From the NCBI GenBank assembly GCA_945859605.1, contig OX243825.1:22024824-22088823 (forward strand): a stretch of DNA of 64,000 nt, read 5' to 3'. This document shows, one piece after another, positions 44,345-57,800 of the stretch (its first letter is position 1; each line of letters opens with the position of its first letter). The notes under the pieces are model-generated. The model had not been told where the DNA came from and searched no databases. It saw nothing but the letters and a program-made list of their open reading frames with translations. The translations under genes and the position numbers were made by a program. The DNA comes from Lumbricus rubellus (taxonomy: Eukaryota; Annelida; Clitellata; Crassiclitellata; Lumbricidae).

Positions 44345-46690
44345 GAATACGGTCGGGGAGAAGTTTTCAGGTGATCGAGTTTGACAGTTATCAATATAAT
44401 TGACAGTTGTGCTATAAGACAGTTGTGCAATGTGCATGTAGAGGTGCGTTTTTCGATTGTGTGTAAGACTGTGAACACTGGCGTCATCTAGTGAATAGCA
44501 TGAGAAAAAGTGTTTCTTTGCATATTATAAGGACAGCTTATTATAAAATAATATAATTATAATAATTATGTTGATGCTGTTTTCGTGATTTGAACAGTTT
44601 AACTGATCTTGTATTAAACTGATCTTTTTTGCCTTATACTATGTCACTGCGCGCAACAAGCATCCCTTGTATGCAAAGCCTACATGCCTCTGAGTAGGCT
44701 CATTGAAGAGGCGCTATATAAATTCCCAGATTGAGTGAACGAATGCGCTACTTGTTACAAAATCTGTTATGTGTTTGTGTGGCTGTGTGTCTGCCCCCCC
44801 CCCATATTTTAAATTAAGATTAAATTAAGATTAAATTAAGATAAAATTAAATTAAATGTTTAAATTAAGATTATATTAAATTAATTTTTTATCTTGGTGT
44901 AGTCACACAACGAAGTTCATAGAATAAATTGATAATATAACATCATCATTATCCAATAAAATTAGTGACGCAATAATGGCGCTTTAGAACAAGAAGATGT
45001 CGTCACAATAACAAAGGCTATCCAGTAGCCTATCCATGACACAAAGCCTACCGGTATACGTTTTATGTGTCCCTAACTCTTGACCAGGAGAATCGAAAAA
45101 CTCTCTCATTGGCTTGGCCTAGGGATAACCATGGACCTACATGTAGGTCTACAGTAGGCTACGATAGCATCTCACAATAGGCCTACCTATCAAAGCGCGA
45201 TCTTTGCTCTGAACTAGGCCTAGCCTATAGGCCTAAATGGCCTATTGGACTAAACGTAGGCTCTTTCAGTGTGCCGATCAACAAACCTCTAGACTTTTTA
45301 TCAGTCCGTTTGGTGTTCCTTGGACTGAACGGTGAGGAGGATGACTTAGGTCCTACCTGAAGACCGGTGCAGAATATGTGTCACCGACCTATTTGGACCT
45401 ACTACGTCTATATAATGCCAGAAGCTGATGTTTTAGTACGGAAGCACTGATCGAAAACGGTACCGCTGCATGGAGTAGGCGACCCGTCGCCACACATATG
45501 AACTGTGAGAAAACAATTGCATTGGTTGAGATAATGTTGACGTATGCGTTGTGAGCTCTGGTTATTGGAAGCGCAATTATTTGTTGTGTGTTGCTTTAAA
45601 ACTGAAGGATGCCTATTGAGTAGCCTAGGCTAAAACAAACTCTTTAAAATAATTATAGATAGCACATCTTAACATGAATTTAATATTTTAATGTCGGAGC
45701 CGCCGGGCCTAATTAGGCCTATTGTTGATTTCATTAATAGCCTATTGGATGACGATAATATTATTGGTTGGGTAGGTCTAGGCCTATGCCCGAATTACTC
45801 ATCATAGCCAAGCCAGCTGTCTTTAGACCTAGGCTACCAGTTCCGTGGCAGTCGTACGTCAATGGGTGCGGATGCGCTTCGGTAGGTTAGCTTACTAGAC
45901 CTATTAAAACTGCGTGTTCCTTATGAAAATAAAATTAGGCTATACCCCGAAGTCAGCGGCCTTTTAATTTTTGTTGTCATATTATGATGCCTTTGGAATG
46001 TTCGGGTCCAATATCAGAGCGGTAATGGGTCCCTACTTACTATCTTTAGGGTTTGAGAAAAAAATTTCAGAAGCCGTGTTAGGCTAACTAGCCTACCCTA
46101 CAGCCGCTTGGTTACTATATGAGTCACCGCCTCGCTGGGCCCCTGGGCATTTGCAAGTAGGTCTAACGACGGATATAGGACTAAGTTTGCGGTCGTCAAT
46201 AGAATTTCATGGTACTTTGAGCTTGAGATTCAAGCAAGAAGTCGCTGGGCTAAGCTGCCACACGGACAGGCGAGACCTTTGCAAATCTTTGGCCTCTAGG
46301 CCTATCCCTGTTACTTGTCAAGAATTAAGGCCCAATTAAAGGAAGCGGCGTTAAGAATTGAATTGTAGGTCAACCGAATAACAAATTATATAGGCCAGAA
46401 ACACCGCGGTGGCGACAAGATGAAAGAGTAAACAATGACAAAGAACAAAGCGGCAAATTTCATGCACACAAAATTTACATGTTCACAGCGTATAGTCTGC
46501 GTTAGCACATTTCCGAATAACTTTTCCCAACTTCTCAAGGACGCTTTCCCCAAGGACACTTATTCCAAAGAGAGGGAGTAAACCGCTCTGCTATAGGAAC
46601 CGAAAATTGGGTTGATTCTGCCTCCCAGCTTCTCAAACAGCCTCAAACAGGGCACAAAGGCTGAATGAAAGCGTCTTCAAATCTTACCAA
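44345..46690. other. Intergenic; rich in TAGGCCTA
   Basis: A LINE-type tail lies at about 44688-44735 (CCTCTGAGTAGGCTCATTGAAGAGGCGCTATATAAAT) and an AAATTAAGATT repeat at 44805-44880. From 45150 to 46400 TAGGCCTA-like words are unusually dense. I see no exon. Confidence 0.5.
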
Positions 46691-46699
46691 GTCAGGTGC

Positions 46700-47023
46700 A
46701 GTTTGACAAATTTCGCCGTGGGCGGGTCTTTAAATGCGCTGTTGATCGTGTGACCCTAATTGGAACTGTGTGTAGTGATGTGAACTTTAAGACTACACGT
46801 CCAGAGTTTTCAAAGCTGCATATTTTGTGACTTTAAGACCCTCAAAAGCTGTTATTTATCTATCTGGTTACGGTCAAAGTTGACCGATGTAAGCGTTTAG
46901 TCGAGCGCCTTGTTTTGAAGTTTTCTTTTTGGTGTTAGCTCCATTTGAAAAAGTTGCGCGGATAAAACTTCTGCAATACTTCATCGTGCAGTTAAACTGC
47001 TTTTCTCGGTGCACGTATAATTG
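46700..47023 (+). promoter_or_regulatory. Candidate promoter / 5' noncoding exon of the acyl-CoA synthetase gene
   Basis: A GC box (GTGGGCGGG, about 46719-46726) and a nuclear-receptor-like GGTCAAAGTTGACC (46872-46885) precede a non-repetitive, GC-richer stretch that ends in a good donor (ATTG|GTGAGT, 47024). The matching acceptor would be CCAATTGCAG at 48142-48151. Everything here is inferred from motifs and position. Confidence 0.3.
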
Positions 47024-47302
47024 GTGAGTAGTTTCATGAAATAGTATAATTTGCTATTTTTTAAATGATTGTTAATATAAAAATGTTGCTAATTTTGGTC
47101 CCGCTTACGAGACCGCGTTTTACGACCGAGTCATTGAGTGGTTGTGTCGTATAGTGGCGTGTTCACGCGTTATAAAAAATTATGGCGACCGTACTGATTT
47201 AAAAATGCGTAAATTGAAGTAACATATAAGTACTAAAGTTTAGCAGAAGTTGTTGCATGCACTGTGGCTGTAGATTTACATGCGCTATTTATAATTAATT
47301 GT

Positions 47303-47520
47303 GGGGCACGGTGGTGTAGTGGACATGTTCGTTGCCTTGCAGCTGGAGGGTTGCAGGTTCGAATCCATCTCAAGCCGCCGCGTAGGGACCTTGGGCAAGT
47401 CCTTCGTTCCCAATTGCTCAGCGCTTCATCGTGAAACTTCGATTCAGTGTCTGTGCTGTAGTCGGGAGCGCTTCTGATTAGATATCTTGAAGGGGCACTA
47501 TAACAAGTGCGCATACATAC
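47303..47520 (+). repeat. tRNA-derived SINE, full length
   Basis: GGGGCACGGTGGTGTAGTGG head, GCAGGTTCGAATCC box B, GGGACCTTGGGCAAGTCC, GTCGGGAGCGCTTCTGATTAG, CTTGAAGGGGCACTATAACAAG. A reference copy for the family. Confidence 0.92.
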
Positions 47521-47539
47521 TCACAAACATGCGTATTCA

Positions 47540-48012
47540 GCACGGCGTTGTATGCATGCGAAACCTGGACACTAAAAAAGGAGGACAAACAGAGGATAAT
47601 AGCATTCGAAATGTACTGTTACAGGAGAATATTACAGATAAGCTGGACACAAAAAATAACTAACGTAGAAGTGCGAAGAAGACTTAACAGCAAATCAGAT
47701 ATGATAGAAACCATAATGAAAATGAAACTGAAACTATTCGGACACATCTAAAGAATGAGTGATGGTAGAAAGATAAAGAGCATATAGACGGGAGTCATGG
47801 AGGGATCGGGGAAAAGAGGAAGACCATGCAGAGAATGGTTTCAGGACATTGAAGAATGGTGTGGGATGAATGCACAGGAACTGACACATCGGGCACAGAA
47901 CAGAGAAGTATGGAGAAGAGTAGTCAAGTGTGCAGTGGACACCTACGGGCTATCAGCCCATGATAAAGAAGATACATACTCGCACAATGTACTGCATGCT
48001 GGTGATGATTGC
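47540..48012 (+). pseudogene. RTE-type LINE ORF, C-terminal remnant
   Basis: In one frame: LYACETWTLKKEDKQRIIAF, YCYRRILQISWTQKITNVEV, KLKLFGHI, stop (47752), MSDGRKIKSI, stop, then GSGKRGRPCREWFQDIEEWC and REVWRRVV. These are the ACETWTLxxxxxxRLxAFExxCxRRIL, LxFGHIxRM and GRPxxxW blocks of RTE-clade LINE proteins. Two in-frame stops show it is dead. It abuts the SINE at 47303-47520 and ends near GGTGATGATTGC, a relic of a GAT-type tail. Confidence 0.85.
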
Positions 48013-48154
48013 AACTGGTAATTTTTTTGCAGCTCAGTAAACGCCTTTAGCTGCAGGGACTTGCTAAAAACTTACTTTTAACTCTAGAATTTAAAGTAAA
48101 ATTTTACAGTTATTCAAATTGATTAAGTTTTTAACAAGTTTCCAATTGCAGTTG

Positions 48155-48190
48155 ATGGCATCATGTTGTGTTGTATTTAAAGTCGTTTAG
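48155..48190 (+). promoter_or_regulatory. Possible short upstream ORF
   Basis: ATG at 48155 starts 11 codons (MASCCVVFKVV) ending in TAG three bases before the main ATG and in the same frame. Its start context is weak (T at -3). If transcribed, it would force reinitiation or leaky scanning. Confidence 0.3.
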
Positions 48191-48193
48191 GTC

Positions 48194-48370
48194 ATGGCGG
48201 TCGTCAGCTTAGACTCGTTTGTCAGCTTTCTCGAAGGCAATGCTACAGCTCTTGTGGTTGCTGGCACTGCCATAGCAACGGCCTCAGCAGCTGCCGCTTG
48301 GTTGACTTCAACGTCAACGAAACCTCTTGATTTTCCAATCAGCTTGGACAACCAGTCAGTTGAAATTGAG
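48194..48370 (+). CDS. ACSL: ACSL exon 1: membrane anchor
   Basis: 59 codons. Ala/Val-rich helix VVAGTAIATASAAAAWL acts as signal anchor. It ends DNQSVEIE, matching the SMQSVEV block that precedes the enzyme's soluble part in vertebrate ACSL1. Donor GTACAG, phase 0. Confidence 0.9.
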
Positions 48371-51300
48371 GTACAGATTAAGTTATTACTTTCATGTGAA
48401 ATGCTTATGTGCCTGTTAAACAAATCGTGGTTTAGCCATGCCTGGTCTGGTCATGCTTGAATTTGCCTGGCCTGACCATCCTGGGGCACGGTGGTGTGGT
48501 GGGAATGTTTGTTGCCTCCTTCAAGGAGCCTACTAAAGGGTGCTTCCAGCGTAGCCATGGCTAAAGAGAAAGGTCTTGTGCAGCTGGTAGAAAGCGGACA
48601 AATTATTATTCCGAGGTAGTAGTAGCAGCACAAACGGGAGCCCATTCCATGTGGAGAAGGCTCAATGCTATGGCTTAGTCAGAGATCAGATAATTAGGAT
48701 GGAGCACTACCAGTGAGACATTGCCAAGGGAAGTGCTTCTATTCTGTAGGAGATGCATTGTAAGGCTGTAAGCCAGTGCAAAACATCACGCATGTAAGCA
48801 GAAACCGGGGCATATTTGGGAATATGACCATTATCGAATAGAGCAACAGAGCTGTTAAGGCTAAAGGGGATTCAGCACACAATTCTTGGCCAAGGTACAT
48901 CTCCTTGCCTGCTGGCACACTTGCAGGTGTCTTGACAGGTGTTCTTGTTGATTTGACATCTTGGGCTGAATGATAATCTGTCCAAAGTTGATCTCTCTTG
49001 CTAATGGCTGCTTCCCTTGCAGTGTTGCTCTTGTCATATATACCCTGCTCATAGAAAGCTTTGTGTCTCTCTGGATGGTCTATCAAACTATGGCACCATC
49101 TATACAGTCAGTTTATTTACTTAAGTACTGGAAAAAGTAGTTGCAAGTTGTCTGAGTAGTCGCTGTTTTTCCATACAACCTGTGCCTTCACCTTCACTGT
49201 GCAAAATACTATTTCACTTAAACCAACTGCTTGTCATTTACAGTTATGTTATCAACTTCATAGAAACAGGAGAAAAGCAAATACTCTTATTCTCCTTGAC
49301 CTATATTTTTCACCGTGCAGTTAGTCTTTCTGGTCGTGCCCTTCTTGATTTGCTTCATCTTGCCTGTATCCTTGTTTACATCAAACAACTCAACTCCTGT
49401 TTCTGAGTGGTGTCTTTAATTGTGATGTGTCACAAGGTTCTGAGCAGACTCTAATTAAAAAACAATGTCAATGCCAGAATTTATTATAACCAGACTGGCG
49501 CATTGTGCGCATACTGTATAACCCATTTCAATGAGTTCCCATCTACGCCTGCATCTACAACTTTGGGATGCGATGATGTAGGGGTATTTTCGGTGCCTTG
49601 AAGCCGGAAGGTTGCAGGTTCAAATCCACCTCATACCGCCACGTAGCGGACCCTGAGCAAGTTCGTTACTCGCAGGTGCTCATGCGCTAATTCGTCATGA
49701 ACTCCGATTTAGTGTCTGCGCTGTAGTCGGGAGTGCCTCTGAGTAGAAAATATTGAATCCCTGGGCACTACAAAAAGTGTTCAAATATTATACATGAATG
49801 CACCATGCTCAGAAATCCCCTGCTATTCTGGGGTCATTCCAGATCAGTAATCTGCAATAAGAAGTGAGATTGTGTGTGCATTATGCGCTTTGGAACTTGG
49901 AAGGAAGATAAAATCAATAGTGTTAACTTAAGACTTTTCTTTCAGTATGGTTACCCACTGAAGCCTAGTTTCTGATTTCTATGACCTATTGGAATCCAAC
50001 CTCTGTCGTCATTGAACTGATTATGTTTTTGATTAAGCTTACATTTGTGCATGAAGTGCTTTGGGCAATCATGATAGTGGCTGCAGAAGTAATTGATTAG
50101 GCTGGTGGTATTGTCATTAATAAATATGATCGTGAGTGTTATCAATCAGCAGTCTTTTTCTTTCCATTGACAGAAACATTTTTAAGTGGTACAAAATGAC
50201 GGTTTTATTTATTCACTGTATCTTACGACATAGCCATCTTTTATGCTTTGGTTCAGAGAGTTAGCAATGCAATGTTCAGTGGACCTTCTTTTGCAATAGG
50301 CTGGACCTTAATCTTCAAAAACAGGACCCTGACTGATACATGCGGGGCACGGTGGTGTAGTGGTGGCGTCGTTGCCTTGAAGCCGGAAGGTTCGAGGTTC
50401 GAATCCACCTCGCCGCGTAAGGACCTTGGGCAAGTCCTTCACTCACAATTGCTCAGCGCTTCGGCATGAAACTCCGATGCAGTGTCCGCTCTGCATTCGG
50501 GAGCGCCTCTGAGTAGAGAGAGTTTGAAGCGGCGCTATAACAAGTGCACATACAAACAATACATAAGTATTAAAAGGTTTATTTGAATGGAGGGCATTGG
50601 AGGTGTGGGGAAACCCCTTTTGAAGCTCTGCCATAGCATTTACTTCTCAATGTTTATCTTGTGCCCAAGCCCTTGTCAGTTCATGTCACTGCAATGCAAT
50701 TTAATTGCGTTGTGCAGTTGCATATTTATAGTGCATGACCATCAATTATAAGCTGTTTTTTTTTCTTTATCAACATTTAGAAGTCCCCTATTTATCATCC
50801 TGAGTACTGTTGATTGTTTGTGACAATCTTTTATCCATCTTAAGTCCTTCTTGAACAGTGCTCAGTGTTTACTACGTCACACTTGATGGATTTCTATGCT
50901 TCCTTAACACTTTCTCTCACCATATTTTTGAGCCATTCTATTAGTATTATCATTCTCCTACAACAGGATAACTGTTTAAGCGGTAATGGATTCTAGTTGT
51001 CACAGAATTAGCATCAATTGCTTAGAATCAGTGAAAGTGAGCGGACCTATTTACAATTGAATTGGTCAGAAGAGCTTATCAATGGATGGTTCTTATGCAA
51101 ATGTCAAGCTGTGCTGATTAATGCTTGATATAAATTGTTGATCTACTTTTCTGTCTATCGTATTCATTAGTTCTTAACAGATTTTACGTGATAAGAAAAG
51201 GTTAATTGCTTTTCTGAGTGGACGAATTCAGTGTCCTGTATTACGGTAATACCATGCAATGCTATTTTGAGCAGTCAACAACCAGACATCTATTTTAACT

Positions 51301-54300
51301 TTTTTATCCGATTCTTAAGATCTATACAGATAAGATATCTCTGAAATTTCTTTGTACAATCAGTGATTAAAGTGTAGAAAAAGTGCCTGGACACTCCATA
51401 CCTTTCCCTGCTGTGCGGCCAAATAAGTGGCAGGACGGTGTTCAGATGTTAAAATAAGTGCCTGGACGTCGTGCATGACCGTCCATGCAAAAAGTTCTGT
51501 AAGCCCTATGTACAATGTATATGAATTGTTTTTTGCTGGCATTGGTTTATCTGTGAATGATAGCTATGGTGTATTATTTTTGCCACTTTGTGTTTTTCAA
51601 ATCCTGGCACATATTATTGTGTACATTTGTCACAACAATATTCTGGAATGAATTGTCATAGCAGCCTGTTGTCGAAATTGATGACAAAACCAATGTTATT
51701 GCAGCAGCTCTAAAGGTCACAAACCATCACCCCACGTAAACATTTGACATTTAAAGACATCTTTTTAATAATGACTTCCACATGCAATGCTTTTTCTAGC
51801 TGTCTTGTCATTCTATAATCTATACCACAGCACTAACTTTGTTATCAATGATGCATATATGTGGCACCCTGTTAAAGCTAGACCTGCTTCCTGTTTTCAA
51901 GGATTTCCAAGGTGTTGAGCATATTATTTTTGCCACTTCGTGTTGTTCAAATTCTAGCACATATCGTGAATTTATCACAACAATACACCTAATAATGGCT
52001 TACAGAGACTTTTTTTCTTCTGTCATATTCTCATTCTATACCACAGCGCTAACTTTTTTATATATGCACATGGCGCATTGTTAAACACAATCGGTTTTGC
52101 CATTGTCGTAGCTTTTGCTATGGTTAGCTTATGCTTCAATAACTGCACAATGCAGATACATGATGAGGCCTTGAAGCACAGTGCTAACGAGGGCATACAT
52201 GCCTGCAGTCTGTGGCACATGGCTCTCGTTACAATTAGCAGAAAATTGAATAGATCTATCAAAAGACCATTTATTGGCCTATCGCTACACATCTCGCTAT
52301 GCTCAATTTCTGTGGCCAGAGGGATATAATTGCCTGTCAGGCTTGAAAAAAATGTTTTAATATTGCAGACATTTTAGTAGTATGTATGTATTATTGTTGT
52401 TCTGTATTTATTTATTGTGGCTGTATCATAATGACTAAGCTTGAGTTAAAAAAATGGCCATGAACAGCTGTATGTGAAGGGCTTTCTGCAGGTCTCTATA
52501 TGGTTTTATTAAATTTATTATTATTATTATTATTATCTTTTTTTCCTCCTAGGTATTTAGGATCCTTCATGGACTTCATTAAATATTAATTATGAACAGA
52601 ATAAAAACATCTGGAACGTCACTTAATGGTCGTAGATATTATTATTTTTGTTATTATTATTATTATATAACATTTATTTCTTCAAAAACTGGGACAATCA
52701 TGTACAGACGAATAAAATAATCATTTTAAAGATTAGGTCCTAGACCTGTCAGTGTCTTGGTTGATAAGTTCAGTTATTGTTGTTATTATTATTAATATTA
52801 TTATTATAAGAAGATTTATGGAATGCAGGTTCATATAGCTAAATACACTACATATATGCACTAACATTACAGATGACTGCTGAAACTTTCTACAGTGCAA
52901 AAAATATAGGAAAGATATGCATACATGTGGGTGCATGTGATTGCAAGCAAACACAATTTGTACAAGCTGTTAAGCAAACAGAGCAATTACCATGTGTCCA
53001 TTTAAGATGAAGGCACTGAAACTAAGTTTTACTGCTTACATTCATTTATTCATTCATTCAAAAATTTATATGGCGCCCCTTCATGGAAATTACTCGGAGG
53101 CGCTCCCGACTCCAGCCAGCTCCAAAAACGTTTTAAACTTAGTGTCAGAGGAAGGATTGTGGTTGAATCCCATTCCGAACAATGGTATTAGTAGTGATGT
53201 AGCTTTTCCGGAAAGATATTTTTCCGGAAACTTTCCGGAAACTTTCCGGAAACTTTCCGTAGACCGAAAAATACATCTAACACATAATGTCACATTTTCC
53301 CTATCAGAAAACATATGAAAATTTGAGTTTTTAAAGTTTCTTTTATTGGCAATGTGGGAAATGTTCACCTTAAAAAATTAAAATGACCATTAAATGCTTT
53401 CATTAACACTTCAGAATATCTGGCAATTTCACATTTTGGCAGCTGCTTTGAGCCTGCTCAACTATTTCTTTCACTGTGCTATTTAGGATTATATTGCAAC
53501 AGTTAAATGGTGTTGTAAATTAGCTGAATCCTTGAAAGTAAGGAAATAATGTAAGGGATTTCAGAAGTAATAAATTAAAGAAAAGAATTATGGACAGTAA
53601 ATAAATAAATAAGGTTACATAAGATAATAAAAAGGCTTTTCCTTGTCCACACACTGCTTACTCAAGGCAACAAAATCAGCAATGACTGAATAATATAGCG
53701 TACAGTGATTGATGTTTAAGCATATTTATGGATTTAAATTGTTATTTAGTAATATTGTATTGATGGAAAAATATCGGAAATTTTTCGGAAAGTTTCCGGA
53801 AAGATACGTCCGAAAGTTTCCGAAAGTTTCCGGAAAGATATGAAACTTTCCGGGAAAGATTTCCGCCTCACAACACTAGGTATTAGTGTAATATTCTGCT
53901 TCAATGGTTTTAAACCATGTCTCTCATGAGTGACAAGCCCTCACTTACATAATTCAGATGAAAACGAGAGTGTGACGACATGCAGCCATGTTCTTAATTT
54001 CCTGCTTTGTATTTTTCATGCTCTCGAGGAATTGTTTTCCTGCAGTCATTGTGTTTTGCCCCATCCTGCAGTTTTATACTTTTTGTCCAAATAGCTGAAC
54101 AATGCACGATGCTATAACTTGCTACACCAGTGTTAATAAATAGCGCACTGTGGAAATCCTTTGTGCGTCTAACGGATAAATTGACTACAGTACTGTTGTC
54201 AAGGCCGTAGCCAGAATTTTATTTCGGGGGGTGTTTTGAGTGGCGGCGCCAGGATTTCAGTTTTGGGGAGGTTGAATTTCCTGAAAAATTTCCATTTTAC

Positions 54301-54812
54301 CGGCCAAATTTTCGGACTACTTTTTTTAGTCGTCAACTTTAATTTTCCAGATCAAAATTTAATCTATTATTCCATTTCGGGGGGGTGTTTTCATGGCTTT
54401 CTTTCATGCTTTTTGCATCACGAACTAGAAAATGCAGTAGATTTTTTCCGCATTTTCCCTTTCCGGGGGTGTTCAAACACCCCGTCTACGGCCTTGATTG
54501 TTGTCATGTGAAATATTATTTAATGTGTTGGTTATTAAGTACTGGTATTAAATAACTAACTTTTGAAGCTGTGAACTTATTTTCTGATTATTCTTGACAA
54601 TTATTCTATTATTGGTTTTTTTCCGGATGATCATTTAGCCAGGCGTGCGAGCATCATGGTTCAGTAGGGATGGAAAACTGAGTCAGTATTACTACGAAGA
54701 TGTAAAGACGACTCATGAAGCTCTTCTGCGAGGAATACGCGTCACAAGTTAGTAACTGAGCACTGTCTGTCTGGTCTATCTATCTGTTTATCTGACTGAC
54801 TGTCTATCTTAA

Positions 54813-54859
<47 letters not shown>

Positions 54860-57800
54860 GGAATTTATATAGTGACTTAATGATTCCTTTCACTTGCTCT
54901 GCAACTATGCAGAGGCGTTCGTTCTCTGTGGTTGGTCCAATAACCTGGAATGAACTTCCCTTGACTATGCGACACCTCTCAAGCTGTTCTCAATTTCACA
55001 AACTGTTCAAGACTGTTTTTCCGCTTGATCTCGGCCGGGAGCACCTCTGAGTAGGTATCTTGAAGTGGTGCTATATAAATTACGATTGATTGATTGATTG
55101 ATTGAGTGATTGATTGATTGAGTGACCCTTTAAGATAACTATTCAGAGACGCTCCAAACCCAGGCACTGCCAAAGAGGAAAGCCTTGAATAGTTTGTAAA
55201 AAGTGTTAGGTAACTATAGCTATGTTAACTGAGCACTATAGTAATGGCTACCATGGGTTTAGATGAGATATAATGGCAGTGGTGGCACCAGCCGTACAAT
55301 TTCAGCAGGTGGCGTCAGGGTCTTTGGAGTTGTTCAGCAGGTTGAAGAAATTAAATGTAAAGAAAATCAAAGAAATTCAATGTAAAGAAAATCAAAGAAA
55401 TTCAATGTAAAGAAGATATTAAAATTTATGCAGCTTTTGGCAGATCATTTAAGGCATGCAGGGAGTGAAATGACTGGTCAAATGACCTGCCATGACCTAT
55501 GGTAGCACCCCCACTGGGCAATGTAAATGGAGTTGGAGAGCGAGAAGGTGGCAATAATTGTTAGAATCTCTTTTTATATGTCTGAGTCTCCAACTTAAAA
55601 TTAATTTTAATTGTTCCATCACAGATCGCTCAAGAAAGAAATATATAATGATAATAATAATTTTGTTAATAATAATAATAATTATATTATGATAAAACAA
55701 TACACATTGCATTGTCTTCAGCATGTTCATTTTGTTGCCTTTTTTTTAGACAATGGACCATGTCTTGGCACGAGGCAGCCATCGGACAAGGAGTACGTCT
55801 GGACTTCATACCAGCAGGTCAAATATTAAAATCTTTTATCTTGTGATGACGACTTATGGCCAGATAAGAGTTATCAATCCTATAACCAATGGGTCTAAAT
55901 AATCTCTTCTTATATATTCCTGCGGGTATTTCCAATCTAGACCCAGGGTTCATATAATTTGCATTATCTAATTAGTTTTCACTTTGATTATTGCCTGATT
56001 AATTTGTGATACTTGTATTGCTTTATGTAACTTTTCCTGCCTTATATCTTAGTGTGCTTGATACTTATTCATAACCAATAAAAAAATTGATTGATTGATT
56101 GATTGATTGAGTTATCTTACTTTTTAACAAAGAAACAATTGACTGTATAATGTTAACTGATGAAGAAGGTATGAATGAATTATTTTAAAAACCAACCATC
56201 TCCCATCTTATTTTCTATATAGTGAATTGAGTGGTAGTATCACTTGAGACTCCTGCACAGTAAGAGTCTAGGTACTATTGATCCACTTAGCTACATTGGT
56301 TAGAGCATAGGGTGTGTCCCATACTCGTCTGTGTAAGAGAGCGTATAGATTGCAGTTAACTTCCTAAAGGTGACTTGTTTCAGAGATCTAAATCTTGGGC
56401 TAGTGTGGCCCGTACATGGGAACTTTAAGTAATATTAAATGGGTGTAGTGGGTCAAGTATCCCACCCAATCAATTCATTGCAAATCAGGTCATTTATGTA
56501 TGTGCGTGTGCGGTCACTGTGCAGGGTCGAGTGCATTTATATTTATTCAGGTTTAAGTTTCTTCAAATACTTTGATTGCTGCTTGCAATGGTAAAGAGTT
56601 GCAAGAATTTGTTGTTTTGTAGGTTTTTTAATTTTTCATTTTGTGTTGCAGTTGTACGACAATGCCCATCAACTTGGATCAGCGTTTATATCAAAAGATT
56701 TGAAACCAGTTGAAGAGACATGCATTGGAATCTACTCGCCAAACTGTCCTGAGGTATGCTTATTTGTTTGTATGTATGTGCACTTGTTATAGCGCCCCTT
56801 CAAGCTCTCTCTCTGCTCAGAGGCGCTCCCGAATGCAGAGCGAACACTGCATCGGAGTTTTATGCCGAAGCGCTGAGCAATTGTGAGTGAAGGACTTGCC
56901 CAAGGTCCTTGTGCGGCGAGGTGGATGCGAACCTCAAACCTTCCGGCTCCAAGGCAACGACGCCACCACTACACCACCACGCCTCGCTTATGACTTGTTT
57001 TTTCCTTTTGAATATCTGCTTTATATCCTAGTGGTAGTGGTGGATAATGTCCAGTTTTATCAGCTTGACTTTCTCTTAAACTTGTAGCTCTTTGAAAATG
57101 TTTATGTTTTTTTAACTGTCTGCTGCCAAGTTAACTCTTTGTTGACTCTTTAACTACTCCTAATAAACAAATTGATCTAAATGGCAGAAAATGATGTCAA
57201 TTAGAGGAGATGTTTTGTTTATAATTTTTTTCTGTGTGTCAATATAATTTTATATGGTTTATTTTGCAGTGGGTTATTTCTGAGGAGGCCTGCGCCATGT
57301 TCAGTATGGTAGTTGTTCCGTTGTACGAAACGCTTGGTGCGGAGGCTTGTGAGTTCATCATCAAACAAAGTAAGAAAATTTCCATTCATGGGATTAAGAG
57401 TCAGCAAAGGTGATAGCATTCCTCCATTAACTGCAGTCCTTGGTGTTATGGTAATGGGGGGGGGAATTTTTGACTGAAGGATGAATGTTAAAATAGTGTG
57501 AAGTATTTTAAAATGTTTGTAAATTAGGGTTGTTAATATTGGTGGTTCATTTTGCAAACCCGTTTTCGGTTGTGAAAATCCTATTTTAAACCAGTTTTTC
57601 TGATACTTTACGGGCAGTATAGAAAATCCACTTTTCCTAGCAAAAACAGCGATGGTGGTCACAGGAATGAGTTTTATTCAACGACGTTTTCGATGTGATA
57701 CAATACAATACGACGACCTCTTGTACAAAATGGGCTTTGGGTAACTCAGCATCGTAGCCCTAACTGCCATTTTTGCCTTCTATTTGTTCTCACAGCAACT

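Larger units (their letters stand above)
48371..54638 (+). other. ACSL intron 1 (6.3 kb)
   Basis: No further exon of the gene is needed: exon 1 ends and exon 2 begins at adjoining family positions. The intron holds SINEs, two hAT-like elements and a local duplication, listed separately. Stretches 48520-49560, 50560-51570 and 52090-53040 have nothing I recognise beyond ATT-rich runs near 52515-52540 and 52640-52665. Confidence 0.7.

Noticed and set aside
47303..47520. tRNA gene suggested by box A and box B
   Set aside because: No closed cloverleaf or anticodon arm; the body and hairpin tail match ten other copies, so it is a SINE.
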